This document shows positions 16,801 through 25,607 of a stretch of DNA of 39,479 nucleotides, piece by piece. The first letter of the stretch is position 1. The number at the start of each line of letters is the position of its first letter. The position numbers were made by a program, and so were the translations under genes. Origin of the DNA: JANPJV01 sp031425695 (lineage in GTDB: Bacteria; Pseudomonadota; Gammaproteobacteria; Xanthomonadales; SZUA-5); the NCBI GenBank assembly GCA_031425695.1, contig JANPJV010000102.1:1-39479 (forward strand), given 5' to 3'. The notes beneath the pieces are model-generated. The model made no database searches, was not told the DNA's origin, and was given only the letters and a program-made list of their open reading frames with translations.

Positions 16801-17428
16801 CATCGCGGCAGATATGCTGTCGCAAGTGTTCGACCTGTTCGTGCAGGTAGACCACACCTCGACCAAGGCCCAGGGCGGCCTGGGCATCGGCCTGACCCTG
16901 GCGCAAAACCTGATGCAAATGCATGGCGGATCCCTCGAGGCGCACAGCCCGGGGCTCGGCCAGGGATCCGAGTTCCTGCTGCGCCTGCCGTTGGTGACCG
17001 ACGCGCGCCCGGAGCGCCCTGCCCCCGCCACGACCACCCCAGCCCCTTCCAATGCGGTGTTCAAGATCATGGTGGTGGATGACAACCAGGATGCCGCGAC
17101 CAGTCTCGCCGCACTGTTGCGCTTACGTGGACACGAGGTGCGAATCGCCCTGGACGGTGCATCCGCTCTCGCGACCGTCAACAGCTACGTGCCTGACCTC
17201 GTGTTCCTCGACATCGGCATGCCTGGCATGGATGGGTTCGAAGTCGCGCGCCGATTGCGTCAGCAGTCGACGCTGGACGCGACACTGCTGGTCGCGCTGA
17301 CCGGCTGGGAACAGCAGGATGACCGCCGGCGCACCGCGGAAGCCGGATTTGATCATCATCTCGTCAAGCCGCTCGATGCGAGTGTCTTGGAGACGCTGCT
17401 GGAGGCGCTCACCGAACAGCATCCGTGA
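13859..17428 (+). CDS. GAF/PAS hybrid sensor histidine kinase with C-terminal receiver
   Basis: About 1189 residues from ATG 13859; a GTG at 13847 is an alternative. Domain order: the remainder of an N-terminal GAF-like domain (1-115), PAS (120-240), GAF (about 255-420, ATGVGLPGRVWKSGEPAWI), three further PAS domains (about 420-550, 555-670, 690-815), HisKA with H832 in ATLAHELRNPLAPI, and HATPase (LLTNAAKYTD, VKDNGIGI, QGGLGIGLTLAQ). The C-terminal receiver is VVDDNQDAATSL, D1118 in VFLDIGMPGMDG, lysine in LVKPLDA. No transmembrane segment is visible, so it is cytoplasmic. It autophosphorylates and passes phosphate to its own receiver; an HPt such as the one at 17684 could relay it further. 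The N-terminus is interrupted upstream by TAA at 13841, so the protein either starts late or the gene is damaged. Confidence 0.88.
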   Translation: MLSLEYIYARLAVDAQQPPLEILCSRQPSDDAGNMRVRARIAALLDSGRGEPAASMADPFDGESLGVAVARFGLSDGHAVLVGCARRSGFPSDQDRLLLGVGANQTAIVLQRRRAERQIREQGEWLRVTLASIGDAVIATDVDGRVTFMNPVAEALTGWAMSEAQGQPLSKVFNILDEVTRDPAESPLDTVRRGGTLVARANTVLIARDGSEHPIDDSAAPIRDATGQTLGVVMVFRGSIAQRRADQHRNARLAVTQALNRAATLDEAAVGVLQALGENIAWEAGTFWMVSDDQQRLECRAQWQRPTAPLLEFAAITRRFTFATGVGLPGRVWKSGEPAWIVDSSRDEDFPRAAAATRLGLGCGFACPVTVGQRLLGVIEFFARNATPTDVELLETVADVTANFGQFIERKAAEQELQRSETQLAEFFENATIGLHWVGPDGTIVKANRAELQMLGYARDEYVGRHIADFHVDQEVICSILEKLKAGEHLVDCPARLRCKDGTIKDVLIDSSVFWNDGKFVHTRCFTRDISERTRTEAALADARSRLDAALEAGAIITWMWDIGNNLLTADRQLAQLFGLPPSAGQGTSLDDYLQAIHPDDLERIVSALDHSVKTGAPYEADYRIVQADGSIRWVVARGRAERDSQGKPVRMPGVLVDITERKRLEDELRIRLEQLADADRRREHLLASLRESEEKLRLLADTIPQLAWMAHPNGDIFWYNRRWYEYTGTTPEDVAGWGWQAVHDPDFLPQVLARWQASIAERTPFEMVFPLRGADGKFHSFLTRVHPLKDERGEILYWFGTNTDISEFMRMEAALRDADRRKDEFLATLAHELRNPLAPIRNSLEILKMGRLDAATIQQTRSVMERQVHHLVRLVDDLLDVSRVMRGKIELRRETVELAVIVARAVEMVQPLIQSQRHRLDVELPSESLLVDVDPVRLAQAVGNLLTNAAKYTDPEGHIQLRVRREGQTLVLLVKDNGIGIAADMLSQVFDLFVQVDHTSTKAQGGLGIGLTLAQNLMQMHGGSLEAHSPGLGQGSEFLLRLPLVTDARPERPAPATTTPAPSNAVFKIMVVDDNQDAATSLAALLRLRGHEVRIALDGASALATVNSYVPDLVFLDIGMPGMDGFEVARRLRQQSTLDATLLVALTGWEQQDDRRRTAEAGFDHHLVKPLDASVLETLLEALTEQHP

Positions 17429-17632
17429 CCGTCGCGCGCGCTTCCGCGACCCGGCGGCAGTTCCGCGTGCTGGCACCGCGCGCTGACCGTTGGCAGATTC
17501 ATCTGGCCCTGCCGGCTCCCTTCCCCCAACCGCGTCAGCGCGCGCAGTTGCAAAGCCGCCAGGATGGCTTATTCGACACGATATCTCGGCTGGGCGTTGA
17601 GCCAGATCAAGTCCGACCCATGCCAAGTCCCC

Positions 17633-17650
17633 CATATTGGCGCATATTGG
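17633..17650 (+). repeat. Ten-base-spaced direct repeat upstream of the phosphorelay operon
   Basis: CATATTGG occurs at 17633-17640 and again at 17643-17650, exactly one helical turn apart. It is some 34 bases upstream of the GTG start at 17684. It could be an operator for a dimeric regulator. No other copy was noticed. The rest of 17429-17683 holds no gene. Confidence 0.35.
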
Positions 17651-17683
17651 GTTAAGGTCGTATTCAGCGACAGGGGGCTGACC

Positions 17684-19387
17684 GTGGACGACGATCGACT
17701 GCTGCGGATGCAGCAATTGCGGCTGCGCTATGCGGCGCGCTTGCCGGCGCGCATCGCGGCAATGACGGCGGCGCTCAAGGATCTGCGGGAGGGCGAGCCA
17801 CGCCCCGCGGCACGCGCCATCCTGCACCATCAGGCCCACAGCCTGGCTGGTTCCGCCAGCACCTTCGGCTTCGATGCGCTGGGAAGCCGTGCGCGCCAGC
17901 TGGACCAGACACTGCGCCTGCTGGGTGAGCAAGACGTCTCCGACCGGGAAGTCGCCGAAGCCGTTTTCGATCTGGTCGGCGACCTGGCGTCGCTCTCCGC
18001 GCTGTCGCCGGAATCGCCGCTGGAGCTGTTTTCCCCGCTGGAAGTCGCCCCGTCGCCGCATGATCCATTGGCGTTCGTGGTCGACGACGACGACGCGCTG
18101 GCGCAGGAAATCGCCACGCGCCTGCGCAGCTATGGCTACCCGGTGGCGGCCTTCAGCGACGCCGCCGCCGTTGAAGCCGCGCTGCAAACGCTGACACCGG
18201 ATGCGATCCTGGTCGATCTCGATCTGGGTGCAGGGCCCCATGAAGGCCCGACCCTGGCGAAACGGGTGATGGAGCTGGTAGGTTCAGCTGTGCCCTTGTT
18301 GTTCTTTTCGGTACACGAAGGCTGGGAGGTACGGCTCGCTGCCTTTCGCGCCGGCGCCGCTGCCTACGTGACCAAGCCACTGGATTTCCCGAATCTGATC
18401 GACACCCTCGATTCGATCACCGGACGGCGCGAACCGAAGCCCTATCGGGTGATGATCCTGGACGACGTCGAAGAACTCGCCCTGCACCATGCTGACGTGC
18501 TGCAACTGGCGGGAATGGATGCGCGCGCCTTCGTACGCCCCTTCGACGCCCTCGAAGGCCTGGCAGGGTTTCGTCCAGACCTGATACTGGTGGATTTGCA
18601 CATGCCGCAAATGACCGGCATCGAATTTGCCGGGGTGATCCGCCAGAAATCCAGTTACAACGGCATGCCCATCATCTTCCTGTCCAACGAACATAGCGTC
18701 GACGACCAGTTGGCCGCGCTCAAGGTCGGTGGCGACGAGTTCCTGCTCAAGCCGATCCGCGACGATCACCTGGTCGCTGCCGTCAGCATTCGCGCCGAGC
18801 GCTTTCGAACCCTGAACGCGCTCATGAGCGTCGACGGATTGACCGGCCTGCTGACCCAGATCACCACGAAACTGCAACTGGAAGACCTGCTGCCACTGGC
18901 GCTGCGCCGGCGCGAAGCCCTGTGTTTCGCGATGATCGATGTCGATCATTTCAAGCAGGTCAACGATCGCTGGGGACACCCGGCCGGCGATCGCGTGCTG
19001 CGCATGCTGGCGCGAGTGCTCAAGCAGGGTGTGCGCCGATCGGACATCGTCGGCCGTTTCGGCGGCGAGGAATTTGCCATCATTTTCCCGGATACCACGC
19101 TGGAAGCAGCGACGATCCTGGTGGACCGGCTGCGCGAGAAGTTCTCGAACCTGGTGCAACAACACGGGGACCAGCAGTTCCGGGTTTCTTTCAGCGCCGG
19201 ACTCGCCAGTTCCGGCGATCACCCGATGATGGATGCACTGCTCTGTGGAGCCGATCGGGCGCTCTACCGCGCCAAGGCCGAGGGGCGCAATCGGGTGCTG
19301 GTGGACCAGGACGCCGGCAGCGGAGGCCGCGGGTCTGCTGTCGCCTTGGCACCGTCCGGGCGTTCGCTCTGCGGCTTCACACCCTGA
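17684..19387 (+). CDS. HPt-REC-REC-GGDEF response regulator (diguanylate cyclase)
   Basis: A 567-residue cytoplasmic protein. The GTG at 17684 is chosen because GGGGG (17673-17677) lies six bases before it. Domains in order: HPt (about 15-115, H52 in HSLAGSASTFG); receiver 1 (about 125-250, FVVDDDDALA, phosphoacceptor D178, VTKPLDF); receiver 2 (about 258-380, MILDDVEELA, D304 in LVDLHMPQMTG, LLKPIRD); GGDEF (about 395-555, MIDVDHFKQVND, active-site GGEEF 460-464). An RxxD inhibitory site (RRSD, 451-454) precedes the active site. It can thus receive phosphate by its HPt or by either receiver and convert it into cyclic di-GMP synthesis. The stop overlaps the next start (TGATG), so the adjacent hybrid kinase is the likely phosphodonor. 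Confidence 0.92.
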   Translation: MDDDRLLRMQQLRLRYAARLPARIAAMTAALKDLREGEPRPAARAILHHQAHSLAGSASTFGFDALGSRARQLDQTLRLLGEQDVSDREVAEAVFDLVGDLASLSALSPESPLELFSPLEVAPSPHDPLAFVVDDDDALAQEIATRLRSYGYPVAAFSDAAAVEAALQTLTPDAILVDLDLGAGPHEGPTLAKRVMELVGSAVPLLFFSVHEGWEVRLAAFRAGAAAYVTKPLDFPNLIDTLDSITGRREPKPYRVMILDDVEELALHHADVLQLAGMDARAFVRPFDALEGLAGFRPDLILVDLHMPQMTGIEFAGVIRQKSSYNGMPIIFLSNEHSVDDQLAALKVGGDEFLLKPIRDDHLVAAVSIRAERFRTLNALMSVDGLTGLLTQITTKLQLEDLLPLALRRREALCFAMIDVDHFKQVNDRWGHPAGDRVLRMLARVLKQGVRRSDIVGRFGGEEFAIIFPDTTLEAATILVDRLREKFSNLVQQHGDQQFRVSFSAGLASSGDHPMMDALLCGADRALYRAKAEGRNRVLVDQDAGSGGRGSAVALAPSGRSLCGFTP

Positions 19388-22137
19388 TGCAGAAACCGGC
19401 CATTCCTGCCAATGAAGCGGAGCGCTTGCGCGCACTGCACGATCTGCTCCTGCTCGATACCCCTGCCGAGGAGGTCTACGATCGCATCACCCGGCTTGCA
19501 CAGCGTCTGTTCGATGTCCCGATTGCATTGGTTTCGCTGATCGATGCCGATCGCCAGTGGTTCAAGTCGCGCCAGGGGCTGGCAGCCGAACAGACCCCGC
19601 GCGATGTCTCCTTCTGTGGGCACGCCATCCTCGGGAGCGAGGTCTTCCTTGTTCCCGACGCGCTCGCCGACCCGCGCTTCGCCGACAATCCGTTGGTCAC
19701 CGGGGCACCCAATGTCCGCTTCTACGCCGGCGCGCCGCTGTCGGTCGACGCCGGACTGCGGGTTGGCACACTGTGCCTGATCGATCATCAGAAACGCTCG
19801 CTGAGCGAGGAACAACTGCAGACCCTGCGCGACCTTGCCGAGTGGGCCAACGCCACGCTCGCCAGTGGCCGCAAGCAAGCTGCAGCCAGGCTGCTGATCG
19901 AGCACGAGAGCTTCCTGCAGGCAGTGCTGGATACCGTCCTCGATGCAGTGGTCACCATCGACGAGGTGGGTTGCATCCGATCCTTCAATCGCAGCGCCGA
20001 ACTGATGTTCGGCTACGAGGCGAGCGAAGTCCTCGGCTCCAATGTCAAGCGGCTGATGCCGCCACCCTACCTGGATGCCCACGACGGTTACCTTAAACGT
20101 TTCCGCGAACACGGCGAGGCTCGCATCATCGGCATTGGCCGTGAGGTCGAAGGCCTGCGCAAGAACGGCGAGCGCTTCGCCATGCATCTTGCGGTAGGAG
20201 AGATGGCGCAGAGCGAGCAGCGCCATTTCGTCGGCATCGTCAAAGACATCAGTCGCCGCAAACTCGCCGAACAGAAACTCGATGAAGCCAATCGATGGCG
20301 CCAGGCCATTCTCGATTGTGCCAGCGTGGCCATCATCGCGACCGACACCGAGGGGGTCATCCAGACCTTCAACCGCGCCGCCGAGCGCATGCTCGGTTAC
20401 CAGGAATCGGAAATCGTCGGGCGCCAGACCCCGGGCGTATTCCACGATCCCGATGAAGTCGTGGCACGCGCAAAAGCCTGGTCGCAGCAGCTTGGGCGCA
20501 AGATCGAGCCCGGCTTCGAAACCTTCATTGCCCGCGCCCGCGATGGCACCGCCGACGAGCACGAGTGGACTTATGTGCGCAAAGATGGCGAGCGGCTCAC
20601 CGTCTGCCTCGCGATCACCGCACTCACCAATTCGGCAGGAATGGTAACCGGCTATCTCGGCATTGCCAGCGACATCTCCGAACGCAAGAAGGTCGAGCGT
20701 CTCAAGTCGGAGTTCGTCGCTACCGTCAGCCACGAACTGCGCACGCCATTGACTTCGATCCGCGGTGCGCTGGGAGCGGTGCTCGGCAAGAGCAGCGTCC
20801 AGCTGGCTGACCCGGTACGCCGCCTCCTGGAGACCGCCAATCGCAATTCCGAGCGCCTGACGGTCTTGATCAATGACATTCTCGACCTGGAGAAAATCGA
20901 AGCCGGCAACATGAGCTTCGACATGACCATGGTGGATCTCGGTGCGCTGTGCGAGAACGCACTGGCAGCGAATGATGGCTACGCGCGCTTGCACGGCGTG
21001 GAATTGCAGTTATCAAAGCCGGTTTCGCCGGCATTGACGCTGGCGGATTCGCACCGTCTGATGCAGGTACTCGGCAACCTGCTGTCGAATGCGATCAAGT
21101 ACTCGCCAGTCAATGGAAAGGTGGAATTGATGCTGGTGGACGATGCCTGCGGCAACTGGCAGATCAGCGTCCGCGATTACGGCGCGGGGATTCCGGAAGC
21201 CTTCCGTGCAAGCATCTTCCAGCGTTTTGCGCAGGCGGATGCCTCCGATTCAAAAGCGCGCGGAGGCACCGGACTTGGGCTCAGCATTGCCAAGGCGATC
21301 GTCGAGCGGCACAGCGGGCAACTCCACTACAGTTCCGAAGTTGGCATTGGAACTACGTTCCGCGTCGACCTGCCGCAATTCTCCTCCCTGGATCCCACGG
21401 CCAGGAACGAAAACGGGCCGCGGGTGCTGATCTGCGAGGACAATGCCGATGTCGCGTTCGTCCTGGCTGAGCTCGTTCGCCAGGACGGTTTCGCCTGTGA
21501 TACCAGTGGTTCTGCCGCGGCCGCGCGCGTGTTGTTGGCAGAGCGCCGCTATGCCCTGTTGCTGCTCGATCTGAAGTTGCCGGACAGCACCGGACTGGCG
21601 TTCATCGACGAACTTCGGCAAATGGAGTCGACCCGCGAAATGCCCATCCTGGTGATTTCCGGGCGCGCTGACGAAGGCCGCAGCTCATGGGCGGGAGAGT
21701 CATTGTCAGTGGTCGACTGGCTGCAAAAACCGGTCGATCGCGAGCGCCTGGCCAGCGCCTTGCATGCGGCACTGCGCGGCTCCGAGCGCCCGCGGATTCT
21801 GCATGTCGATGAAGACCTGGATGTGATCCAGGTCACGCGGGCCCTGACCGAAGGCCTCGCCGATCTCGATTTCGCCCAGTCGCTCGCAGAGGCACGCGGC
21901 AAACTCGCCGAGTCGCAATATGACCTGCTGATCGTCGATGCCAACCTGCCCGGCGGTTCGGGATTGGAGTTGCTCGCGCAGTTGCCGCCCGAATGCAGGG
22001 TCCTGGTGTACACCGGCGATGCACTCGATGGAGAAGGGCTGACGACCCAGGTGGCTGCCGTGCTGACCAAGGGACAGATATCGAGCGAACAACTGCTGCA
22101 GACCGTGCGTCAACTCCTCGCCAACCAGAGACCTTAG
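19387..22137 (+). CDS. GAF-PAS-PAS hybrid histidine kinase with two receivers
   Basis: A 916-residue cytoplasmic kinase starting at the ATG that overlaps the preceding stop. Domains: GAF (about 1-165, FDVPIALVSLIDADRQWFKS, CGHAIL, APLSV, GTLCLID); PAS (175-300); PAS (305-435); HisKA (435-505, H449 in TVSHELRTPLTSI); HATPase (LLSNAIKYSP, VRDYGAGI, GGTGLGLSIAK); receiver 1 (CEDNADVAFVL, D728 in LLLDLKLPDSTG, QKPVD); receiver 2 (LHVDEDLDVIQ, D851 in IVDANLPGGSG, a shorter, more diverged domain). The second PAS is strikingly like the first PAS of the cyclase at 4478. It probably phosphorylates the HPt or receivers of the upstream cyclase, and perhaps the single receiver encoded downstream. Confidence 0.92.
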   Translation: MQKPAIPANEAERLRALHDLLLLDTPAEEVYDRITRLAQRLFDVPIALVSLIDADRQWFKSRQGLAAEQTPRDVSFCGHAILGSEVFLVPDALADPRFADNPLVTGAPNVRFYAGAPLSVDAGLRVGTLCLIDHQKRSLSEEQLQTLRDLAEWANATLASGRKQAAARLLIEHESFLQAVLDTVLDAVVTIDEVGCIRSFNRSAELMFGYEASEVLGSNVKRLMPPPYLDAHDGYLKRFREHGEARIIGIGREVEGLRKNGERFAMHLAVGEMAQSEQRHFVGIVKDISRRKLAEQKLDEANRWRQAILDCASVAIIATDTEGVIQTFNRAAERMLGYQESEIVGRQTPGVFHDPDEVVARAKAWSQQLGRKIEPGFETFIARARDGTADEHEWTYVRKDGERLTVCLAITALTNSAGMVTGYLGIASDISERKKVERLKSEFVATVSHELRTPLTSIRGALGAVLGKSSVQLADPVRRLLETANRNSERLTVLINDILDLEKIEAGNMSFDMTMVDLGALCENALAANDGYARLHGVELQLSKPVSPALTLADSHRLMQVLGNLLSNAIKYSPVNGKVELMLVDDACGNWQISVRDYGAGIPEAFRASIFQRFAQADASDSKARGGTGLGLSIAKAIVERHSGQLHYSSEVGIGTTFRVDLPQFSSLDPTARNENGPRVLICEDNADVAFVLAELVRQDGFACDTSGSAAAARVLLAERRYALLLLDLKLPDSTGLAFIDELRQMESTREMPILVISGRADEGRSSWAGESLSVVDWLQKPVDRERLASALHAALRGSERPRILHVDEDLDVIQVTRALTEGLADLDFAQSLAEARGKLAESQYDLLIVDANLPGGSGLELLAQLPPECRVLVYTGDALDGEGLTTQVAAVLTKGQISSEQLLQTVRQLLANQRP

Positions 22138-22139
22138 CC

Positions 22140-22523
22140 ATGAAGGAGCCACTGCGGGTGCTCTATGTAGACGACGAGGACGATATCCGCGAGGTCGTCG
22201 AATTCGCCCTTGAGGACGCCATCGAGCTGCAACTGCAATTGTGCGCGAGCGGCGCCGAGGCGATCGCACGCGTGGGTGATTTTGCTCCCGACCTGATTGT
22301 TCTCGACGTGATGATGCCGGGCATGGACGGCCCGGCAACCCTGCAGGCCCTGCGCGCCGCTGGAGTAAGCGCGCCGATTGCCTTCATGACCGCCAAAGTC
22401 CAGGCCTGCGACCTCGATCGATTCCGCGAACTGGGCGCGATCGGCGTGATTGCCAAGCCCTTCGACCCGATGCAGCTCGCCGCCCAGATTCGCCAGCTGT
22501 GGCACGAGCGAGCGCCGTCGTAA
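22140..22523 (+). CDS. Single-domain response regulator (CheY-like)
   Basis: A 127-residue protein consisting only of a receiver domain. Acidic residues are in VLYVDDEDDIRE; the phosphoacceptor is D56 in IVLDVMMPGMDG; the switch threonine is in IAFMTAKV; the lysine is in VIAKPFDP. There is no output domain, so it acts by protein contact or as a phosphate shuttle or sink. It starts two bases after the stop of the hybrid kinase and is the third gene of a tightly packed phosphorelay operon. It is convergent with the CHAT gene, with only 39 bases between them and no visible terminator. Confidence 0.93.
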   Translation: MKEPLRVLYVDDEDDIREVVEFALEDAIELQLQLCASGAEAIARVGDFAPDLIVLDVMMPGMDGPATLQALRAAGVSAPIAFMTAKVQACDLDRFRELGAIGVIAKPFDPMQLAAQIRQLWHERAPS

Positions 22524-22562
22524 GCGCCACCGACAGCGTGCACTCCGACGACTGCAGCAACC

Positions 22563-25500
22563 TCAATCCGCCGCTGCCCCGCTGTGCGTGAATGCGGCCC
22601 AGTGGAACGGGTGAGTGGCCGCTTCCGGCAGCGCGTCGGACTCTCCGACCCAGCGTTTCCAGCGTTCGCCCAGCCCAGGCGAGCGGGCTTCGCCGAGCCA
22701 CGCACGCTGGGCGCCAGCGAGGGCGGTGGCGCTGTCGAAACCGGCGCTTCGCCGCGCGTAGAACTCCTGCATCAGCCGCGCGGTGGAGCGGTCAGCGACC
22801 GGCCAGTGGGTGCCGATCACCGCGCGTGAGCCGGCGAGGTGAAGCGCGCGGATGAGGCCGAGCAGGCCTTCGCCGCCGGCCTGCACGCCGCCGGCGCTGG
22901 CGCACGAGGAGAGCACGGTCAGGCCGGCGCTGAGCTTCAGCTCGCGCGCGATCTCATGGGCGTGCAGGCGGCCGTCGTCGCTGGCACTCGCCGCGCTCGC
23001 ACTGCTCGCCAGCACGATGTGCGAGGCCATCGGTGAATGCGCATCGCTGACGCTGTGCAGGGCCAGGTGGATGAGTCCGACGGCGGGTACCGCAGCGCGC
23101 AACTGCGCTTCGCTGGCGGCGCTGCCGAAGTAGCTCGTCACCCGCCCCGGAAAACGTGCAGACAGTGCTTCAACTTCAGTTCGCGCGCCCGGCAGCGCTC
23201 GCGCGGGGACATCGCGCAGCGCGCCATCACCCGTGCTCGATGGGACTGGATCGGCAAAGGCCAGGATCTCCTGCGAACCGGTCGCGCGCTGTTCCAGGAG
23301 CGCCCAGACCGCGGCGGACGGGGCCACCCCGATGATGTGGTCTTCGACCAGGTAACGGGGCTCGCCATTGGTATTGCTGACGAGCGCCGCCCAGGGCACT
23401 GACAACAACGGCCCGTCGGCCACGACCAACCATTGTTCCTGCCCCGAAACGTCGCCCGCCAGTGGCGCGATCAGTTGTGCATACAGCGAGCGGCTCACCG
23501 CGGCGAGTGCGTTCAGCGCCTGCGGATCGATGCTGGCGCGCCCACTCAACAGGCGCATGCGGTCAACCTCGTCGACAAGGCTCATACGAGTCGCGCCAAG
23601 CCGGAAAACGCGCGCTTGCGAACCAGGGCGCTGCACGATCGCGAGCGTCCCGACCGCCCCCACCACGAACGAGAGCAGAGCACTGTGTGCCGGCAACTGC
23701 AGCGCCATCCCGTCCCCCGGCCCTGCCCACGTCGCCCCGAGATCGGCGTGATCGGCGCCGAGCAGTTGCAGCAACATCTGGCGCCGATAGGCAGCCTCGA
23801 GTTCGAGCACCGCTGCGTTGTCGCCGTCCTCGGCCAGGAGCCAGGCCAGTTCATGATAGAAATCCTGGAATTGCGCCGCCCACTGCGCGCGGATTTCCTC
23901 CGAGCCACCAACTTGTGCGCGGTGCGCTTCGAGCCCGGCTATGGCGGCGCGATAGGCAACGATGGCGGCGTCGCGCTCGCCCTGGTCGCGCAGTGCGCGT
24001 GCGAGCGCAAACTGCGCTTGCGCTTCCTGGATGCCGAAAGCCGACAGCGCACGCAAGCCTTCCACGGCGCGGCGCGCGTGCGTGATGCCGACCGCATGGG
24101 CGCCGGCCCTTCGCGAGCATTCACTCAGGATGAGATCGCCATCGAAAATCTGCACGCCACGCCGTTCCAGGGCCGCATAACGCGCGAGCGCCGCTTGCGC
24201 GCCAGCGCTCGCGGCCTCGCAGCGGTCGAGCTGCAGCAGCACGTCTGCACGGTACAGGGCGAGGTCGGCGTCGAGACTGCTTTGCGCGACACCCTGGCTG
24301 ACGTCCGCGGCGCCGAGCTGCGCCTCGAGGGCATCGTAGACGGCCAGCGCCTCGGGCAGGCGTCGTTGCCGCGCCAGGTTGCCGCCAACCTGCAGCTGCA
24401 GGGAGAGCGCCTCGTAGCTTTTCGGGTCGATGGCGAGCGCCGCAGCCCATGACTCGCGCAGCAGGCTTTCGGCCTCGGCAAATTCGGTGCGGCGCATCAG
24501 CACTTCGGCCAGTGCTGCGCGCGCCTGTCCTACTTCCAGCCCGTCCGGCGCGACCGCTGTGAAGCTCGCCATCGACTCACGCGCAAACGCTTCTGCCTGC
24601 GCATAACGACGCCGTTCCAGCGCGTGCAAGTGGGCGTTGTAGGCGATCTTGCCGAGCAGCATCGAAGCCGGCGCGAGGCGCCGCAGTTCACTGACAGCGC
24701 GCTCGTACGCTGCACCCGCGGCGTCGCCTTCACGACGCACACCGCTCAGTAGAGCGCGGCGTGCCAACAGATTTGCGGCATCGATTCCTGCGGGCGCGAT
24801 TTGCGCGATCAGCGCGTCGGCCGCATCGAGCGCGGCTTCGGCGTCTGCCATCTGGCTCTCGCGGATGGCGACAAAGGCGATCACCAGGTAGGCGTTGGCG
24901 GTGGTGAGGGACGCCGGATCCAGACGCAGGGATTGCTCCGCGGCGAGCCTGGCACCCGAGTTGTCGCGTGTCTGCCCGCGCCAGAAGGCCAGCAGTTGCA
25001 GGCTTTGCGCCAGCTCGGCCGGGGTGCCGGACAGGCGCCGCGCCGCGACCGCGCGCTCGGCAGCCTGCAGCCCACGGGTGCGATCGGGATTGTTCTCGAA
25101 GGCCAGCGCGGCGACATCGGCAATGGCGCCCGTGTGCGTGGGCGCTGCCTTTTCAGCCGCTGCGAATGCCGTTGCGGCGCCAGCATAGTCGAGACGCCTG
25201 GCGCGCAACTGTGCATCGGCAAGATGCAATGCTGCTGCGCGCAGTGGGTCGCCAGCAGCTAGCGCCTGGGCGGCTTCCTGCGCTAAATCACGCGTCGCCG
25301 AAGGCGGCATTGCCGGCGGCGCAACGACCAGATCCCAGCGCCCGGGCGGGAGCTCGATTGCCGTGACCTCGCCGCTGCGGACCCTTTGCACGCGCACCGG
25401 ACCCGTCGCTGCCCGCAGTTGCGCCTGCAGGAAACCTGATACGTCGAGTCGCGCCGGATCGTCCGCTTCGCGCAGCAGGTCGCCGGTCTGCAGATCGATT

Positions 25501-25607
25501 GCGCGCTCCGCCGCAGCCGGTGGCAATGCGAGGATCTCGACGTCTGCGCAAGCATTGCAGCTCAGCAGCAGCGCGAGCACGCAGGCACCGAATCGACACC
25601 GAATCAT
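22563..25607 (-). CDS. Exported TPR-CHAT (caspase-fold) protein
   Basis: A 1014-residue protein. The N-terminus is a Sec-type signal (CVLALLLSCNACAD), so it is predicted to be exported; LLSC might be a lipobox but is not ideal. Residues 25-110 form a beta-rich segment, followed by about 550 residues of TPR-like helices. The C-terminal CHAT peptidase domain (about 690-1010) keeps the caspase dyad: H851 in IHLALHSVSD and C902 in TVLSSCASAGG. The typical GEGLLGLIRALHLAGSRAVI and THWPVAD motifs follow. CHAT proteins cleave partner proteins, as in the Craspase TPR-CHAT effector. The ATG overlaps the stop of the anti-sigma-like gene (ATGA), placing it third in the sigma/anti-sigma/CHAT operon. Its target is not known; the co-encoded membrane protein is an obvious candidate. 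Confidence 0.92.
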   Translation of the reverse strand: MIRCRFGACVLALLLSCNACADVEILALPPAAAERAIDLQTGDLLREADDPARLDVSGFLQAQLRAATGPVRVQRVRSGEVTAIELPPGRWDLVVAPPAMPPSATRDLAQEAAQALAAGDPLRAAALHLADAQLRARRLDYAGAATAFAAAEKAAPTHTGAIADVAALAFENNPDRTRGLQAAERAVAARRLSGTPAELAQSLQLLAFWRGQTRDNSGARLAAEQSLRLDPASLTTANAYLVIAFVAIRESQMADAEAALDAADALIAQIAPAGIDAANLLARRALLSGVRREGDAAGAAYERAVSELRRLAPASMLLGKIAYNAHLHALERRRYAQAEAFARESMASFTAVAPDGLEVGQARAALAEVLMRRTEFAEAESLLRESWAAALAIDPKSYEALSLQLQVGGNLARQRRLPEALAVYDALEAQLGAADVSQGVAQSSLDADLALYRADVLLQLDRCEAASAGAQAALARYAALERRGVQIFDGDLILSECSRRAGAHAVGITHARRAVEGLRALSAFGIQEAQAQFALARALRDQGERDAAIVAYRAAIAGLEAHRAQVGGSEEIRAQWAAQFQDFYHELAWLLAEDGDNAAVLELEAAYRRQMLLQLLGADHADLGATWAGPGDGMALQLPAHSALLSFVVGAVGTLAIVQRPGSQARVFRLGATRMSLVDEVDRMRLLSGRASIDPQALNALAAVSRSLYAQLIAPLAGDVSGQEQWLVVADGPLLSVPWAALVSNTNGEPRYLVEDHIIGVAPSAAVWALLEQRATGSQEILAFADPVPSSTGDGALRDVPARALPGARTEVEALSARFPGRVTSYFGSAASEAQLRAAVPAVGLIHLALHSVSDAHSPMASHIVLASSASAASASDDGRLHAHEIARELKLSAGLTVLSSCASAGGVQAGGEGLLGLIRALHLAGSRAVIGTHWPVADRSTARLMQEFYARRSAGFDSATALAGAQRAWLGEARSPGLGERWKRWVGESDALPEAATHPFHWAAFTHSGAAAD

